A stretch of DNA of 64,000 nucleotides from Powellomyces hirtus. Its lineage: Eukaryota; Chytridiomycota; Chytridiomycetes; Spizellomycetales; Powellomycetaceae. Below, piece by piece: positions 42,155 to 53,400 of the stretch. Under the pieces are notes generated by a model. The model had not been told where the DNA came from. It saw only the letters and a list, made by a program, of their open reading frames with translations, and did no database searches. The stretch's first letter is position 1. Every line of letters starts with the position of its first letter. Location: positions 310,001 through 374,000 of the forward strand of contig JAHLKG010000005.1 of NCBI GenBank assembly GCA_025526995.1, written 5' to 3'. A program made the position numbers and the translations under genes.

Positions 42155-43837
42155 ATGTCCTCTACAACAACAACACAGTCCGTTTCCACATACCTCGCTG
42201 CCTCTGACAAGCACTTTTGTTACCGTCACCGACCCGGCAACTCCAAAGCAGTCACCAACTCCAGTAGCCCTCTGTCGCAACGGCTCGAAGCCCTGTCGGC
42301 TAAAGACAAGGAGACCGTCTCACAAATATGGAACTTGTTCGCCACCGCTCCACGACCACTGCGGCCCCTGATCCTGGATGGTCTTCTTGACAATTGCTGT
42401 CTTCCCCAGCTGTCGTATATGGCCGGAGCGCTCGGACCGCTTTTACGTGTTGATTTCATTTCGAATGCTCCGACAGAGATTGCGATAGGCATTCTGCAAT
42501 ACCTCGATGCCAAGTCTCTGTGCCACGCAGCTCGAACATGTTCTTCGTGGAGGAAGCTGGCGGACGACGATATCATATGGCACAGAATGTGCGAGCAACA
42601 CATTGACCGGAAATGCAAAAAGTGCGGTTGGGGCCTCCCGTTGTTAGACAACAAACGGCGAAACCATCTCTTAGGGAAGCGCAGCAGCTCTGCACGGCGG
42701 GCGGAGGACACACAAAGTAGAATTGATGGTGGATCGAACGACTTGGCTGTGAAGCGAATGAAAGTTGGCCCGCCTGAGGAGGCGACTGCCGTTCCTACCG
42801 CCGCGACCACGCCCATTCCCAGAACGGATGAAGTTGCTACCCGCCGGCCTTGCAAACGACCATGGAAGGAAATTTACGCGGAGCGCCTTGTGGTGGAACG
42901 CAACTGGAGGAGTGGCACATTTGCCCGCACGGAACTGCTGGGCCACACTGACAGCGTCATGTGTCTCCATTACGACGAGTCGAAATCCCTACTCGTCACT
43001 GGTTCTTACGACTATACCATTCGGGTTTGGGACACGGACACAATGCAATGCATCAAAGTGCTGACCGGTCACACCCGTTGCGTACGTGGTATTCAGATGG
43101 ACGATAACAAGATGGTATCCGGTTCGATGGACAGAACCCTGCGCATTTGGAATCTGAAAACGTTCCAATGTATCAGAATCTTGGAAGGTCACGCCGCCGG
43201 TGTTGTCTGTTTACACTTTAACGACAAGATGCTCGCTTCGGGCTCCGTTGATGGAACGATTCGGGTGTGGAATCTCGGTGCTGGATGCTGCTTTAGCTTG
43301 GCTGGACACCGTGACTGGGTCAACAAGGTCCAGATCCTCGACAAGAAACGGTTGATATCCTGTTCAGACGATTCTTCCATCAAGCTATGGGATCTTGAAA
43401 CCCGAGCAGAGTTGCGATCGTTCAACGGCCACGTTGGACAGATTCAGGGAATGCAAGCTTTCATCCCCCACTCGGCACCTCGAGTTGACGGCATCACACT
43501 CCCTGGTGGTATCCTCATCTCCGGATCACTCGACAATACCATCAAGATTTGGTGTCTGGAGACCGGAGCCGAGATCAAAACCCTCTTTGGACACGTGGAA
43601 GGTGTCTGGTGCGCTGCAGTCGACTCGCTCCGCATTATCAGCGGCGGTCAGGACCGTAAAGTCATTGTGTGGGATATCGAGCGGGGCCAGAAAATGTACG
43701 AGCTCACTGGACACGGGGGCGCTGTCAACTGTTGCCAGATGACCGATACCAAAGTGCTCACTGGGGGCGAAGATGGCGCCATCCGGATCTGGGACTTTTT
43801 GCCAGACACGTCATTCATGTCCCGCCCCGTTGCATAG
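42155..43837 (+). CDS. MET30: F-box/WD40 protein, MET30/sconB type
   Basis: A single exon encodes 560 residues. The F-box lies near residues 107-150 (FISNAPTEIAIGILQYLDAK, SLCHAARTCSSWRKLADDDI), followed by WHRMCEQHIDRKCKKCGWGL, a stretch nearly diagnostic of Met30/sconB. A linker with basic residues (LAVKRMKVG) precedes KEIYAERLVVERNWRSGTFA and about seven WD40 repeats (GSYDYTIRVWDTDTMQCIKV, GSMDRTLRIWNLKTF, GSVDGTIRVWNLG and so on to GGEDGAIRIWDF). In yeast and moulds this SCF ubiquitin ligase subunit targets Met4/CYS3 and so represses sulfur assimilation when methionine is ample; it also handles cadmium stress. The absence of introns is unusual among the neighbours. Confidence 0.93.
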   Translation: MSSTTTTQSVSTYLAASDKHFCYRHRPGNSKAVTNSSSPLSQRLEALSAKDKETVSQIWNLFATAPRPLRPLILDGLLDNCCLPQLSYMAGALGPLLRVDFISNAPTEIAIGILQYLDAKSLCHAARTCSSWRKLADDDIIWHRMCEQHIDRKCKKCGWGLPLLDNKRRNHLLGKRSSSARRAEDTQSRIDGGSNDLAVKRMKVGPPEEATAVPTAATTPIPRTDEVATRRPCKRPWKEIYAERLVVERNWRSGTFARTELLGHTDSVMCLHYDESKSLLVTGSYDYTIRVWDTDTMQCIKVLTGHTRCVRGIQMDDNKMVSGSMDRTLRIWNLKTFQCIRILEGHAAGVVCLHFNDKMLASGSVDGTIRVWNLGAGCCFSLAGHRDWVNKVQILDKKRLISCSDDSSIKLWDLETRAELRSFNGHVGQIQGMQAFIPHSAPRVDGITLPGGILISGSLDNTIKIWCLETGAEIKTLFGHVEGVWCAAVDSLRIISGGQDRKVIVWDIERGQKMYELTGHGGAVNCCQMTDTKVLTGGEDGAIRIWDFLPDTSFMSRPVA

Positions 43838-44011
43838 GAATTGATGTCGCGGGTTCAAGCTTGTAGGCGGGAAATATCAAACTTGTAAATATTAATGTGT
43901 CACATCGGGAATTGAAATCCGCATTGGCCTCATACTCATAGTCTGGAAAATATTACGAAATGTATATATAGTTTGTCATCAAAGTATGTACAAAGAAAAA
44001 GCAGGCTCCAG

Positions 44012-44716
44012 TCACATATCCACGTCCATCATCTCCACCGAATCGTCTGCGCGATCAACCGACTCCTGTTCATCTCTCGCGCCCGATTCTTCCATCTCTT
44101 CATAACGTCGTGGAGCATCCTCCTCCGGTGGCGGGACCCACTTCCCCCCAGTATAGATGACCACCTGGCCATGGCGTTCGTCGAGGCCATGTCGTCGATA
44201 AGGCTGCCAGGCTTGTTCCCGCAACTTTCCGGTGAGAAGCTCATGCACTTGGTATTGCTGGGCAGTTTCCGCCAGAGCAGCATGTGGGGCGCGGGTATAA
44301 GGTACGAGGGCGAGACTTTGTTCAGCAGCTGCTAACGGTTGGTCGTCGTCGACAACAATGGGCAAACGTGGCCGGGAGTCCAACAAAGAATGTGAGTCTT
44401 CATGCCGTGCTCGTTTTGTAAGCGGAGTCAGATCGACAGTGATGATCTCTTCCTCTGGCTCTTCCTCGCGGGGTCGTTTCGAGGCGGGGGTTGGTGTAGA
44501 GATGCGGGCCGGCTGTGGCCAAAGTTGGGGCCCAGTCGTTGTCACTGGTGCAGCAAACAGCGGTGCGGGCGGGGTATTCAGTCGAGCTCGCTTTGTGTGG
44601 AAGCCATTCAGCCTCTCGGCAACATCCTCTGCTCTCCTCTTTCCATGACGAGACATGCTGGTTGGGGAATAAGGCCAGGATGGAGCAGCGTACATGGGTT
44701 CAACGGTGGCACTCAT
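44012..44716 (-). CDS. Unknown nuclear-type protein, 234 residues
   Basis: An intronless frame starts at ATG 44716 (MSATVEPMYAAPSWPYSPTS). It has several clusters like nuclear import signals (RHGKRRAEDVAERL, HTKRARLN, SKRPREEEPEEEI, LTKRARHED), Pro/Thr-rich spacers and an acidic C-terminus. A more ordered stretch, HAALAETAQQYQVHELLTGK followed by LREQAWQPYRRHGLDERHG and QVVIYTGGKWVPPPEE, is the likely functional part. I recognise no family. The gene is convergent with the MET30-like gene (174 bp between stops). A small transcription or chromatin factor is a guess only. Confidence 0.65.
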   Translation of the reverse strand: MSATVEPMYAAPSWPYSPTSMSRHGKRRAEDVAERLNGFHTKRARLNTPPAPLFAAPVTTTGPQLWPQPARISTPTPASKRPREEEPEEEIITVDLTPLTKRARHEDSHSLLDSRPRLPIVVDDDQPLAAAEQSLALVPYTRAPHAALAETAQQYQVHELLTGKLREQAWQPYRRHGLDERHGQVVIYTGGKWVPPPEEDAPRRYEEMEESGARDEQESVDRADDSVEMMDVDM

Positions 44717-45457
44717 TCTCTCGATGTACGGGGGGTGTCGCTATTTGCTATTGCTTTAAAGCCGGTTGAGATACCATACTAGCAAGGGTAGCCCCTCAAG
44801 CCTCAGGATGCGCTTTTTATGATGGGTTGTGAATTTACGAGATGTGATGACACCCCACAAGGGGTGCGCGACGCGCTTTCGCGGGAATTTCTACAGATTT
44901 CCACCACTTTCCAGAAATCGTGCAGTTTGTGCTTTCTCAGTCACCTCACCCGCGGGCGCCCGCATATACGTTCCAATTTTGTATCAGAATAAACATGGCA
45001 AACAAAAACGTTAAATCACCGCACATCTGACAATGACTTCATCTAACGATTGAATAACGATTGTTAAGCAAAAAAAACCGTTGTGTTGTTTAGCCATCAA
45101 TGGGGGCGGGCAGGGGGTGGGAAACAATATCAAGACCGGTCTCCGAACCTTGGCAATTCGTGGCGTGCATTACGTAACGCAAGGTCCGCTCGCATTTTTG
45201 AATAGATGGTCCATCGACATATTCTTTTTACAGTAACAAAACCCCAGGACGTGAAAGTCAAATATGTTAGAGTGTCATAAAGGAAGAACAACACTACAAG
45301 CTTTTTCCAGTGGGAGATCTGACCACAACAGACGCCTCTTTTTTTGTGGACAGTTTGTTTGCTGCTACGGCACAGTGGTTATAAAGGGCGGACAGGCAGG
45401 CACTGGCTCCCTAAACCACGTAAGACAATATCCCCATCCCGCAAATACGAATCAACC
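44717..45457. promoter_or_regulatory. Divergent intergenic region
   Basis: This 741-bp region lies between the unknown nuclear protein and the homeodomain gene. It has an A run (45068-45077), a G-rich tract (45100-45121) and a T run (45338-45345). No gene is seen. Confidence 0.35.
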
Positions 45458-46919
45458 ATGAGCACTCGCAAAACCCAAGCGAAAACTGAAGCCCAACAGG
45501 AACTTAAGAAACAGTCGGGAACTGCTAACCCCGACATTCCTGTACCGTCGGCGAAAAGTAGCACAAAGCATGCGGTCAGAGCTGAGCAGACGGCAGCAGC
45601 CGCTGAGCAGATCGCCACTGCCGTCGCTGCTGACAGTAAGGCTAAGCCAAAGGGGTCTTCGCCGAGCCCGTTGAAACGGCAGAGGACGAAAGCCATCTTT
45701 GGACAAGACACGGAGGAATCGGACGGGATGGAGATCAGTGCTCCTCCTCCACGCCCTCCCACCCCCAAAGAACCCGAGATTGAGGTGGTCGGAAGCCAGC
45801 CGATGGAAATGGATGCCGAAGCTCGAAAGCGCAAGTACATGCAGGACGTCAACGCCAAGCTTCTTGAAGCCTTCAATGTCGAAGCGAATCCAACCCAGGC
45901 GCAGATGGAAAAAATGGCGATGAAGCTGAACATGACTGTGCGACATGTGTTTGACTGGTTCGCCAACATGTATGTACTTTTGAGCAGAGTGTGGGGTGGG
46001 CGACGCCAAATTGGGAAGCACAAACCAGTCCGACTAAGAACCTCAAAACCCCACTAGGCGTGCCGTAACAATCGCGAAATTTCGTGAAGAGAAAGCCAGA
46101 GGTGGCAAAGGACCTGTGCCAACAGTCGACAAATGGCATGATGAGAAGGCCGCAGCTGGCGAAGCGGCTCATGTGCCAAGGCGGCCCAGCGTGATGGAAC
46201 CCAGAATGGAGTATACCGAGGAGGTTCCGCTCACATCCCGGCGAGCCTCGACGATGGGCGATCGCCGTCCAAGCTTTGTTCTCCCAGTCCGACGCCCCTC
46301 CATTGTCATGATCGATCCGTACACCCGGCGCCCTTCGATGGTCTTGAACCCGGTCATGCCGGCGCCAATGATGGCTTATTCTGCATCAGGTTCACCCATG
46401 CCTCAATATATGGCGCCTCCGATGTACTTTTCAGCTACTGCAACCCAGTCGGAACCTCCTTTGGGCAAGCGGTCCTCAACGGCCGGTCCCGGTACACCGG
46501 GCTCTAATCCCAGTGGTAGCAACCAGCACTACTTTCAACCACCCGTGATGTACGTCCCGCAGTACTATGTACCCGTGTCGTACACCACACAACTCCCGCA
46601 ACCCATTCCTTCATCTTCTCGAAAGTCGTTTTCGGGTGGCCACCCGCCGTCGCGCTCAGCCAGCCAGACGTTTTCGGCAGCACACTTCCCGCCCAGCTCT
46701 AACCATGCTGGGCACGAGCCTGACTCGGGCAGCCGTTCCTCTCGGGACCATGCTTATCATCAACCTCGTAGCTCCGACGCCCCAGTCGCCAGCAGCGGGT
46801 TCGACGCTTCTGTTTTCCATCAGTCAAAGAGTTCCTCGTCCAGCGCAGATGCACAGCGGAGAAGAACTTCGAGTGCGGGAGGGAGTCGACGTCCATCCAA
46901 GGCCCATGATCAGCATTAA
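45458..46919 (+). CDS. Homeodomain transcription factor
   Basis: Exons 45458-45969 and 46058-46919 encode 457 residues; the 88-bp intron has gtatgt..ctag ends. A homeodomain lies near residues 122-185: KLLEAFNVEANPTQAQMEKM, AMKLNMTVRHVFDWFANMRA. The recognition helix keeps Trp48, Phe49, Asn51 and Arg53 (WFANMR), though the residue at 50 is Ala and 52 is Met. The intron cuts the codon of Met52. The N-terminus is Ala/Lys-rich and charged; a long C-terminal tail carries repeated RRPS/RRAS-type sites (RRPSVM, RRASTM, RRPSFV, RRPSIV, RRPSMV), good basophilic (PKA/AGC) kinase sites, followed by Tyr/Pro/Gln- and Ser-rich segments. It is likely a sequence-specific regulator; targets are unknown. Confidence 0.85.
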
Positions 46920-47212
46920 AGGAAGTAGGACAGAGATGTATATTGTGGAGAGAAATATGTGTGGAACTCGTTTGATTCCATTTTTCAGAGGGTGCAGGCA
47001 GTCAGTGAAGCCATTTGTATCTTTGACTTTGACAGAGTGACAAACACTGTATGATTGGTTACAATTTTTGCAATTTGAAATGGTTTGAGTTACCCAGTCA
47101 TCACCTACTGACAATGATAAAAAAGTGCACAGTCAACAGACTCCCGCTAACCAAGTGGCAAACGATAAAGCACGATGCAAATGATAATCTTCTTAATATG
47201 TACAGGGACAAA
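46920..47212. other. Convergent spacer
   Basis: This is 293 bp between the stops of the homeodomain and malic enzyme genes. No other signal is seen. Confidence 0.4.
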
Positions 47213-49547
47213 CTACATCATAGCTTTTACAGGGGCGCTGGAGTATTCAGGACTCCACATTCGACTCGTCACAAGATCATGCAGTGCCGCAATCTTATCC
47301 TTGTTCTCCAGAACGTCCTTGGAAACACTCTGTCCTGCCGTTGCATCGAAGATATTGAGGACATCAGGATCCCGCGCCAGTCCCTCTCTGAGCGCTACCA
47401 GAACAACGTCACGAGCAATCAGAGCCGAGATCTCCCGAATCCGTTCCAATCGTGGGTAAAGTCTTCTATCCGCCATTTCTTCTGGGGTGAGGGACTCTGC
47501 CAGAGTCACCGCAGTTTGGTGAACCATGTCATCGGAAATTCGTTCCGTCGCGGCCAGCACGCTTCCGAATCCAAGCCCAGGGAAGATGTACATGTTATTT
47601 CCCTGTCCCGGCTCCACAACAATCTTGGTCAATGGGTCTTGGCACGCTGGGAATGCTGTACCAGACGCAAAGAGGACTCTTCCGTTCGTGTGCTCCATGG
47701 CTTGCTCAAACGTGCATTCAGCGTTCTGAAATTTGGTGCAGGTGAGTTCGAGTAATGAAGGCATCGCGCGCGATATGGAGAGAAACATACTGTAAGGGGA
47801 TTGGACAGCGGGAAGATAATTGGAAGTTTGTTTAAATCAGCCATCTTCTTGAGGGTTTCTGGTTTAAAGGCACCTCCTTGCCCCGCGAGTCCGATAAGAC
47901 TTGTCGGCTGCACGTAATCGATCACATCTTCCAATGTCTTGAACTGCTTGCCATTGTTGTCTGATCGAGCGAATGCAGTTTTGTGAGAAGCCAGCTTGTC
48001 ACCTCGGTCAAACGTCACGAGCCCCTTCGAATCCACAAGCCAGAACATGTCCCGAGCCGTCTGAGGGTCTATTCCTGCTTTGATGAGGTGCTCCATCAAT
48101 TGACTGGCAACTCCGACGCCGGCTGAACCCGCACCGAAGAAGACAATCTTGTGTTTGTGCAATGGAGTTCCAGACAGCCGCACAGCATTGATGAAGCCAG
48201 CAAGGACGACAGCACCAGTCCCTTGAATGTCATCGTTGAAACACAGATAGTCATGCCGATATCTTTCGAGTGCAGCGAATGCGTGTTCGGAACTGAAATC
48301 CTCAAATTGCACGAGCATCTAGAAAATTGCCCAGTGAATATCGAGTTTGGGAGATGGCTACTGCTGACAACTATGTACCTTGGGCCATTTTGCTTTTATG
48401 GCACTCATGACGGCATCCAAATATGCAAAAAATTCTGGATCTTCTGGCCGTTTGCTACGAGAGCCAAGGTATAACGGATCTTTCAGATACTTTTCGTTAT
48501 TCGTGCCGAGATCCAACGTGATCGGGAGCGTGCGCGAGGGATTGAAGCCTGCCGCGGCGATATACAGAGACAGCTTGCCGATCGGAATACCCATACCATT
48601 CACCCCTGTTCATCTCATTGGTTAGTCTGTCAACCGTCACAATATAACGTTCTAGAGATCTTACCCAAATCCCCGAGACCCAAGATCCGACTTCCGTCGG
48701 TAATCACGCAAATGTCTGGTTGCGGATACGGCCAGTTTCCCAGAACATCAGGAATGACGTCAACGTCATCTTTGGATAAGAACAGGCCCTCGACAAGTCC
48801 TGCATGCCAAGTCAGAAAAAATAGCCGTAGCGAAAAGATGCTATCCCCACTGTTTGCGAGCGCCCCATACCTGGAGTATAAATAAGAGAGAACTTTTGAC
48901 AGGCTTCACCAACAATAGGGGTGTATATGATAGGGGTGATTTGCTGCAAAACATGATGACGGGTTAGTTCGAGACAAGAGTTGCCTAAGAGTGACACTAC
49001 GCGTCCCTGGTAACTCACAGTCAAATGATCGATCAGACATCGGTAAAAGAGAACGACGTTCTCGCTCTTCAAGCGGGTAAGATATGTATATTTTTCAATC
49101 GGTGACTGTATGCTGTTCAGCCGTGATATGACTCGTTCGACTTGTTGATCGAGAGTCTCCTGCGCAGGCGGAACGAGCCCTTTCAAACCGAAGCTGGTCC
49201 GGGTCGCGGCAGGAAATGACGTGCCTGCAAAACATCATTCCTACGGTTAGGATCATGACTCGGCTGTCCTATTCACGATTTAGACACGTCACCTTGGTTG
49301 AGATGCTTGCTCGCGAGCATAGACAGCCCGGAGCGCGACGGCGAGGCAGTCTTGCCATTCGCCGTGCCGACAGTCGCTTGTACCTGCATTCTGACGTTGG
49401 GAATTTTGTTGCCACGAAAAGGGAGTAGACGTTCAACTGTGGAAGAGCAGACGGTAGACTGTGCGTGAGAACAAGGAGAGTCCCGAGATTCTCGCACAAA
49501 GGGACGACCGACTTACCAGCGGGAGCCGACAAAAGCGCTTTTCGCAT
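47213..49547 (-). CDS. Malic enzyme, probably mitochondrial
   Basis: Eight exons: 49547-49517, 49436-49293, 49224-49019, 48943-48871, 48799-48665, 48605-48379, 48318-47791, 47725-47213; 618 residues. It converts malate to pyruvate, CO2 and NAD(P)H. The first residues (MRKALLSAPA...RLLPFRGNK) look like a mitochondrial presequence. Signatures: GLKGLVPPAQETL, TPIIYTPIVGEACQKFSLIY, VITDGSRILGLGDLGVNGMG followed by IPIGKLSLY, the metal-binding CFNDDIQGTGAVVLAGF, the dinucleotide fold VFFGAGSAGVGVASQLMEHL and IIFPLSNPLTNAECTFEQA. Length and order fit the eukaryotic NAD-malic enzymes. All joins keep frame and introns are 59-80 bp. NAD versus NADP preference cannot be stated from what I can see. Confidence 0.93.
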
Positions 49548-49671
49548 GTCAGTGGAGGGGCGGGTGGAGTCTCGACGGACCAATTGAAGGAGTGTATTTA
49601 AATATACACGGATAGGATACGATAGGATAAATTATAGTATGATACGAGGATTGAAAAGGCTGAAAGGAGGG

Positions 49672-49685
49672 GGGTTAGGGTTAGG
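49672..49685 (+). repeat. Interstitial telomere-type repeat, GGGTTAGGGTTAGG
   Basis: About 2.3 units of GGGTTA lie 125 bp upstream of the malic enzyme start. This is the third such run in the window and the second in a divergent promoter. Confidence 0.8.
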
Positions 49686-49869
49686 AAGAAGGGAAGGATG
49701 TATTAATAGGAAAGACGGAGGAACGCAGACGGAAATGACTCGCAGATGCGCAGAGCCAACGCTGATTGGCTGAATGGGCTGAAAGATTAGATCGATCCTA
49801 CTTTTATCCACCTACCATCGTGTGTCACACAGATCTGTACGACCTACATCTATGCTATCATCATCTCTC

Positions 49870-49953
49870 CTAGATCTATCCTGTCACCATTTCTCTGGTA
49901 GGGCCTATATCCAGCAGACATGCATTGGTCAGCCCTTCTAGATCTATCCTGTC
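49870..49953. repeat. Direct repeat CTAGATCTATCCTGTC, two copies
   Basis: Identical 16-mers lie at 49870-49885 and 49938-49953, 68 bp apart. Each contains AGATCT. Confidence 0.85.
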
Positions 49954-49967
49954 TCACATTCCCTTCT

Positions 49968-49998
49968 GTCAGTCAGTCAGTCAGTCAGTCAGTCAGTC
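49968..49998. repeat. Tetranucleotide microsatellite (GTCA)n
   Basis: There are nearly eight GTCA units, the same unit as at 19611-19628. Length variation between strains is expected. Confidence 0.92.
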
Positions 49999-50483
49999 TG
50001 CCCGATTGCGTCCGAAATGCTAGACGAGACACATGCTGCATCTAGACAGAAGAAGGTCTATCACATGTCGTTAGAGTCTTGGGGATGGTTGAGGCTACAT
50101 ACAGGTGGAATATATCAACTGATGAGGATATGCAACCTTCTGCAACAACGTTTAGTCCGCACTATTGAATCTACTCGCTGGTCCTGGCGCTTGTGTGGGC
50201 GAGGCCAATGCGGTTCCATTAGGCAGTCGTCCACGTGACTCTAGACAGGCACCCGCTAGACGTGCCACCGCCGCGGAAAGCGCGACCAACCGACTCTTGC
50301 ATGTCGTCAGGACAGAGACCGCAACCCGACACTACCTGATACAAATCTCAAAGATTGCACGCATTCTCGACCTGAAGCACTTGTCGTTTCCTAGTGCCTT
50401 TTACTCTCCATTCTTCCCCCCTCTTTCCCCGCCGTCAAAGGTTATTTTTTACTCCGCCATCGCCCAGCCCACGCCCTTGCCCA

Positions 50484-53400
50484 ATGTTTTGGCGTTTTGG
50501 ATTCCACAGCGCATCCGCTATAGATGGGTTGTTGGACAAGGAAGGGGTAACCCTGGAGGAGCTGCTGGAGGAAGATGAGATGCTACAGGAATGCAAGGCC
50601 CACAATACAAAGCTGGTAGAATTGTAAGTGATATCTCACATCTGCTTCGAGAGTTTTTGTCAAACAAAGTCCGTCTGGTCCTTGCCGCGTCCTTTGCAAA
50701 TGCCATGCTAGCATACCACAGTAGCTGACCTTATCTTCTTTTATCTCCTGAAGTCTCAGCAAACCTGAGATGCTAAAGCAGCTCTTGGGCTACATTATGG
50801 CAGAAGACTTAGACGAGAACAAACGCTTCAAGTATATATGTTCCTTGCGTCGACAGTTCATCCGCTAGGTCCGTGTTCTAAACATGGTCGACCAGGTATC
50901 CCTATTTAGCATGCGAGATTCTCAGCTGCGAAATATTCTCGATCTGCGAGGCGATTGTGGGGAACATGGAACTCTTGAAGGATTTCTGGAGTTTGCTCGA
51001 CCGACCGGCCCCGCTGAATCCGTTGACGGCCAGTTACTTTAGCAAAGTCAATGGAGTTCTTCTCACGAAAAAAATGCCAGAGGTGCGGTATACCGGAAAA
51101 ATGGAATTGTTGATTTCGTCGGGATGCAGTGCTGACGGAATTCCTCATAGATGATTGGCTTCATACGCGACCAACCAAACGTCGTACCACGACTGCTGAC
51201 ACATATAGGAAGTTCCGCAATCGCTGACCTGCTACTCAAACTAATAAGCATGGAGGAGGTTCCCGAAGGAGCTGGCGTTGTTGAGGTGAGGACAGAGAGA
51301 ACTATTAGGCAGAGCCATTCTTTTTTTTTGTATTGACGCGGTACTCGATATCAGTGGTTGAGTAAGGAAGGGCTGGTACCTACACTGGTCAGCCGATTGG
51401 ACCCAGCTCTCGACTCAGAGGTTCACAACACCGCGGCTCAGACCTTGTTGGACGTTATTGCCGTAAGTTACCAGGCAATAGGTCCACAGGAACCGATTCT
51501 ACCTGCTGGTCTTGGTGCAAGCATTATGGGAGACCAAGGACTATCTGTCTCCGCGTCAGTTGGGGGCAATGCGCTGGTTGACGAGCTGAAAAGGTACGTT
51601 TAGCCCATCATGAGGATGGGAATGGCTATGAGCTAACTGTCAGATTTCTAGCGAGGCTATGATGAATAAATTGGCGGCTTACATGCTTGATCAAACAACC
51701 CCGCAGTCCGCAACTACACTGACGAATGGCATAAATATCATCATCGAGTTAATCCGTCGATACTGCAGGTATTTGAGGTGACCCTTCAGCTCATTATGTC
51801 AGATTGATTGTTAATGTTAAAACACCGCAGCGAGATAGAGCAAGCCGAATATCAGCAACATCAGTATCAATTGCAGCCCGTGCAGCAAAGACAAGGTCCT
51901 CCACCACCGTCAGAAGAGAAACTGAAGGCACTTGCCACGGATCTCAATGATCTTCTCCGCGTGATTGGCTGTCGGTTGATGCAATTCGCTGAACTGCTGC
52001 ACGCGCCTCGTTATACGGAGTCCAACGCTACTGGAACGAGCAGACAAAATCCATTGGGCTCCGAGCGTTTGAAGACGTGCGAGCTGTTCGCCGAAATCCT
52101 GCACTTGCAGTACCTGTACACATCCAGTCCCCTTTTCGAACGACTTATCAGCGTCAACACATCAGCTACCGCCCCAAAGCCCTCGGATGCCATGGAGGAG
52201 TCGCAATCAGAAGGGCAATCTAACAGTGCCAAAGATGACAGTCGAGCTCCTGTACACAAAACCAGTGTCGCCGATGAACTTGTCACTGTTACCGACAAGT
52301 TCATCGATGCCAAGATTCTTCCCGTCTGCCTGGTGCGTATCGATGGCCCACAGTTGCGGCTACTACTGTATATTTTAACCGGCGTTTCCCACCATCAGAA
52401 TCTGTTTTTCAGTTTCCCATGGAATAATTTCCTGCATTCGGTCGTATATGACATGATAGCGAAGGTTTTCAACACTTACTCGTACACGAGTACAGCCATT
52501 GTGTCGAAACCTCTAAGTCCCACTAAGGAAGAAGGCGAAGAAGCGAATGCCGGTGGAGAAAAATCAGCGGAGGAGGTGCAGAGAGACCTGGACAACGCTA
52601 CTCGCAATGCGGTAGAGCAGCAGATGAACGCTGTCAAAGTCATTGTTCGAAGACTGGTCCTGTCTGTGAGTTGACAAGAGACGTCAAAAATGCAATTTGC
52701 ATCTACTCACCACCCAGTCATTTCATTATAGATCTTCAAACATGGTGAACTGACAAAGCGAATCACGAAGGCGCAACGAGACAACGACTACCATGTGTAA
52801 GGCGTCAAAAGTTTTTACGATGCGCGCGACACGGTTTCTGATTCATTCGAATAGGGCACAACCGAAGGGCGTCCGGTTAGGATATATGGGCCATCTCACA
52901 TATATCTCTGACGAAGTGTGCAAGCTGGTCGAAAAATGCAACGAGGATCTCACGCAAGAAGTCGGAGGTGAGTTGGTTCTTCCCGCGCGCAATCCTCAGT
53001 GCAATTGCTGAATAAAAGTGTTAGACCTTATAACAGCTGAGGACTGGCAAGACTATGTTGCCGGAATTTTGCGTGAGACCAAAGAACGTGACCGACAACC
53101 ATTGGGAGGTGTGCGACCAAATGCGGGATCTCAACAACATCAAGTCCCGCTTGTCACTGGCATCGGCGGTGCAATTGGCGGGCCTGCTGACGATGCTGAA
53201 AACGGCAACGCCAAGCCATTCGGGGAGTCGGGCAAGCGGGATACCGACGACGATGATGATGATCTAGACCCGATCACCTCGAGCGACGTATACGTAGGCG
53301 ATGGCGATGTCGCCAGTGATCAGGTGAGAAATAGAATGGGTGGGTCTGGCGACGACCCATATTGGCAAAGCGAAGAAGATGCATGGTCCGCCGACGGAAA

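Larger units (their letters stand above)
49548..50483. promoter_or_regulatory. Divergent 0.9-kb region with several simple repeats
   Basis: This region lies between malic enzyme and the SAPS gene. It holds TTTAAATATA (49598-49607), about 50 bp before the malic enzyme start, a telomere-type run (49672-49685), two copies of CTAGATCTATCCTGTC and a GTCA microsatellite. Pyrimidine-rich sequence (50405-50440) precedes the SAPS start. Confidence 0.45.

Noticed and set aside
50832..50910. Acceptor TTTAG at 50910 for exon 3 of the SAPS gene
   Set aside because: It would place the following exon out of frame. The acceptor GACCAG gives [10 protein letters not shown], matching the family.
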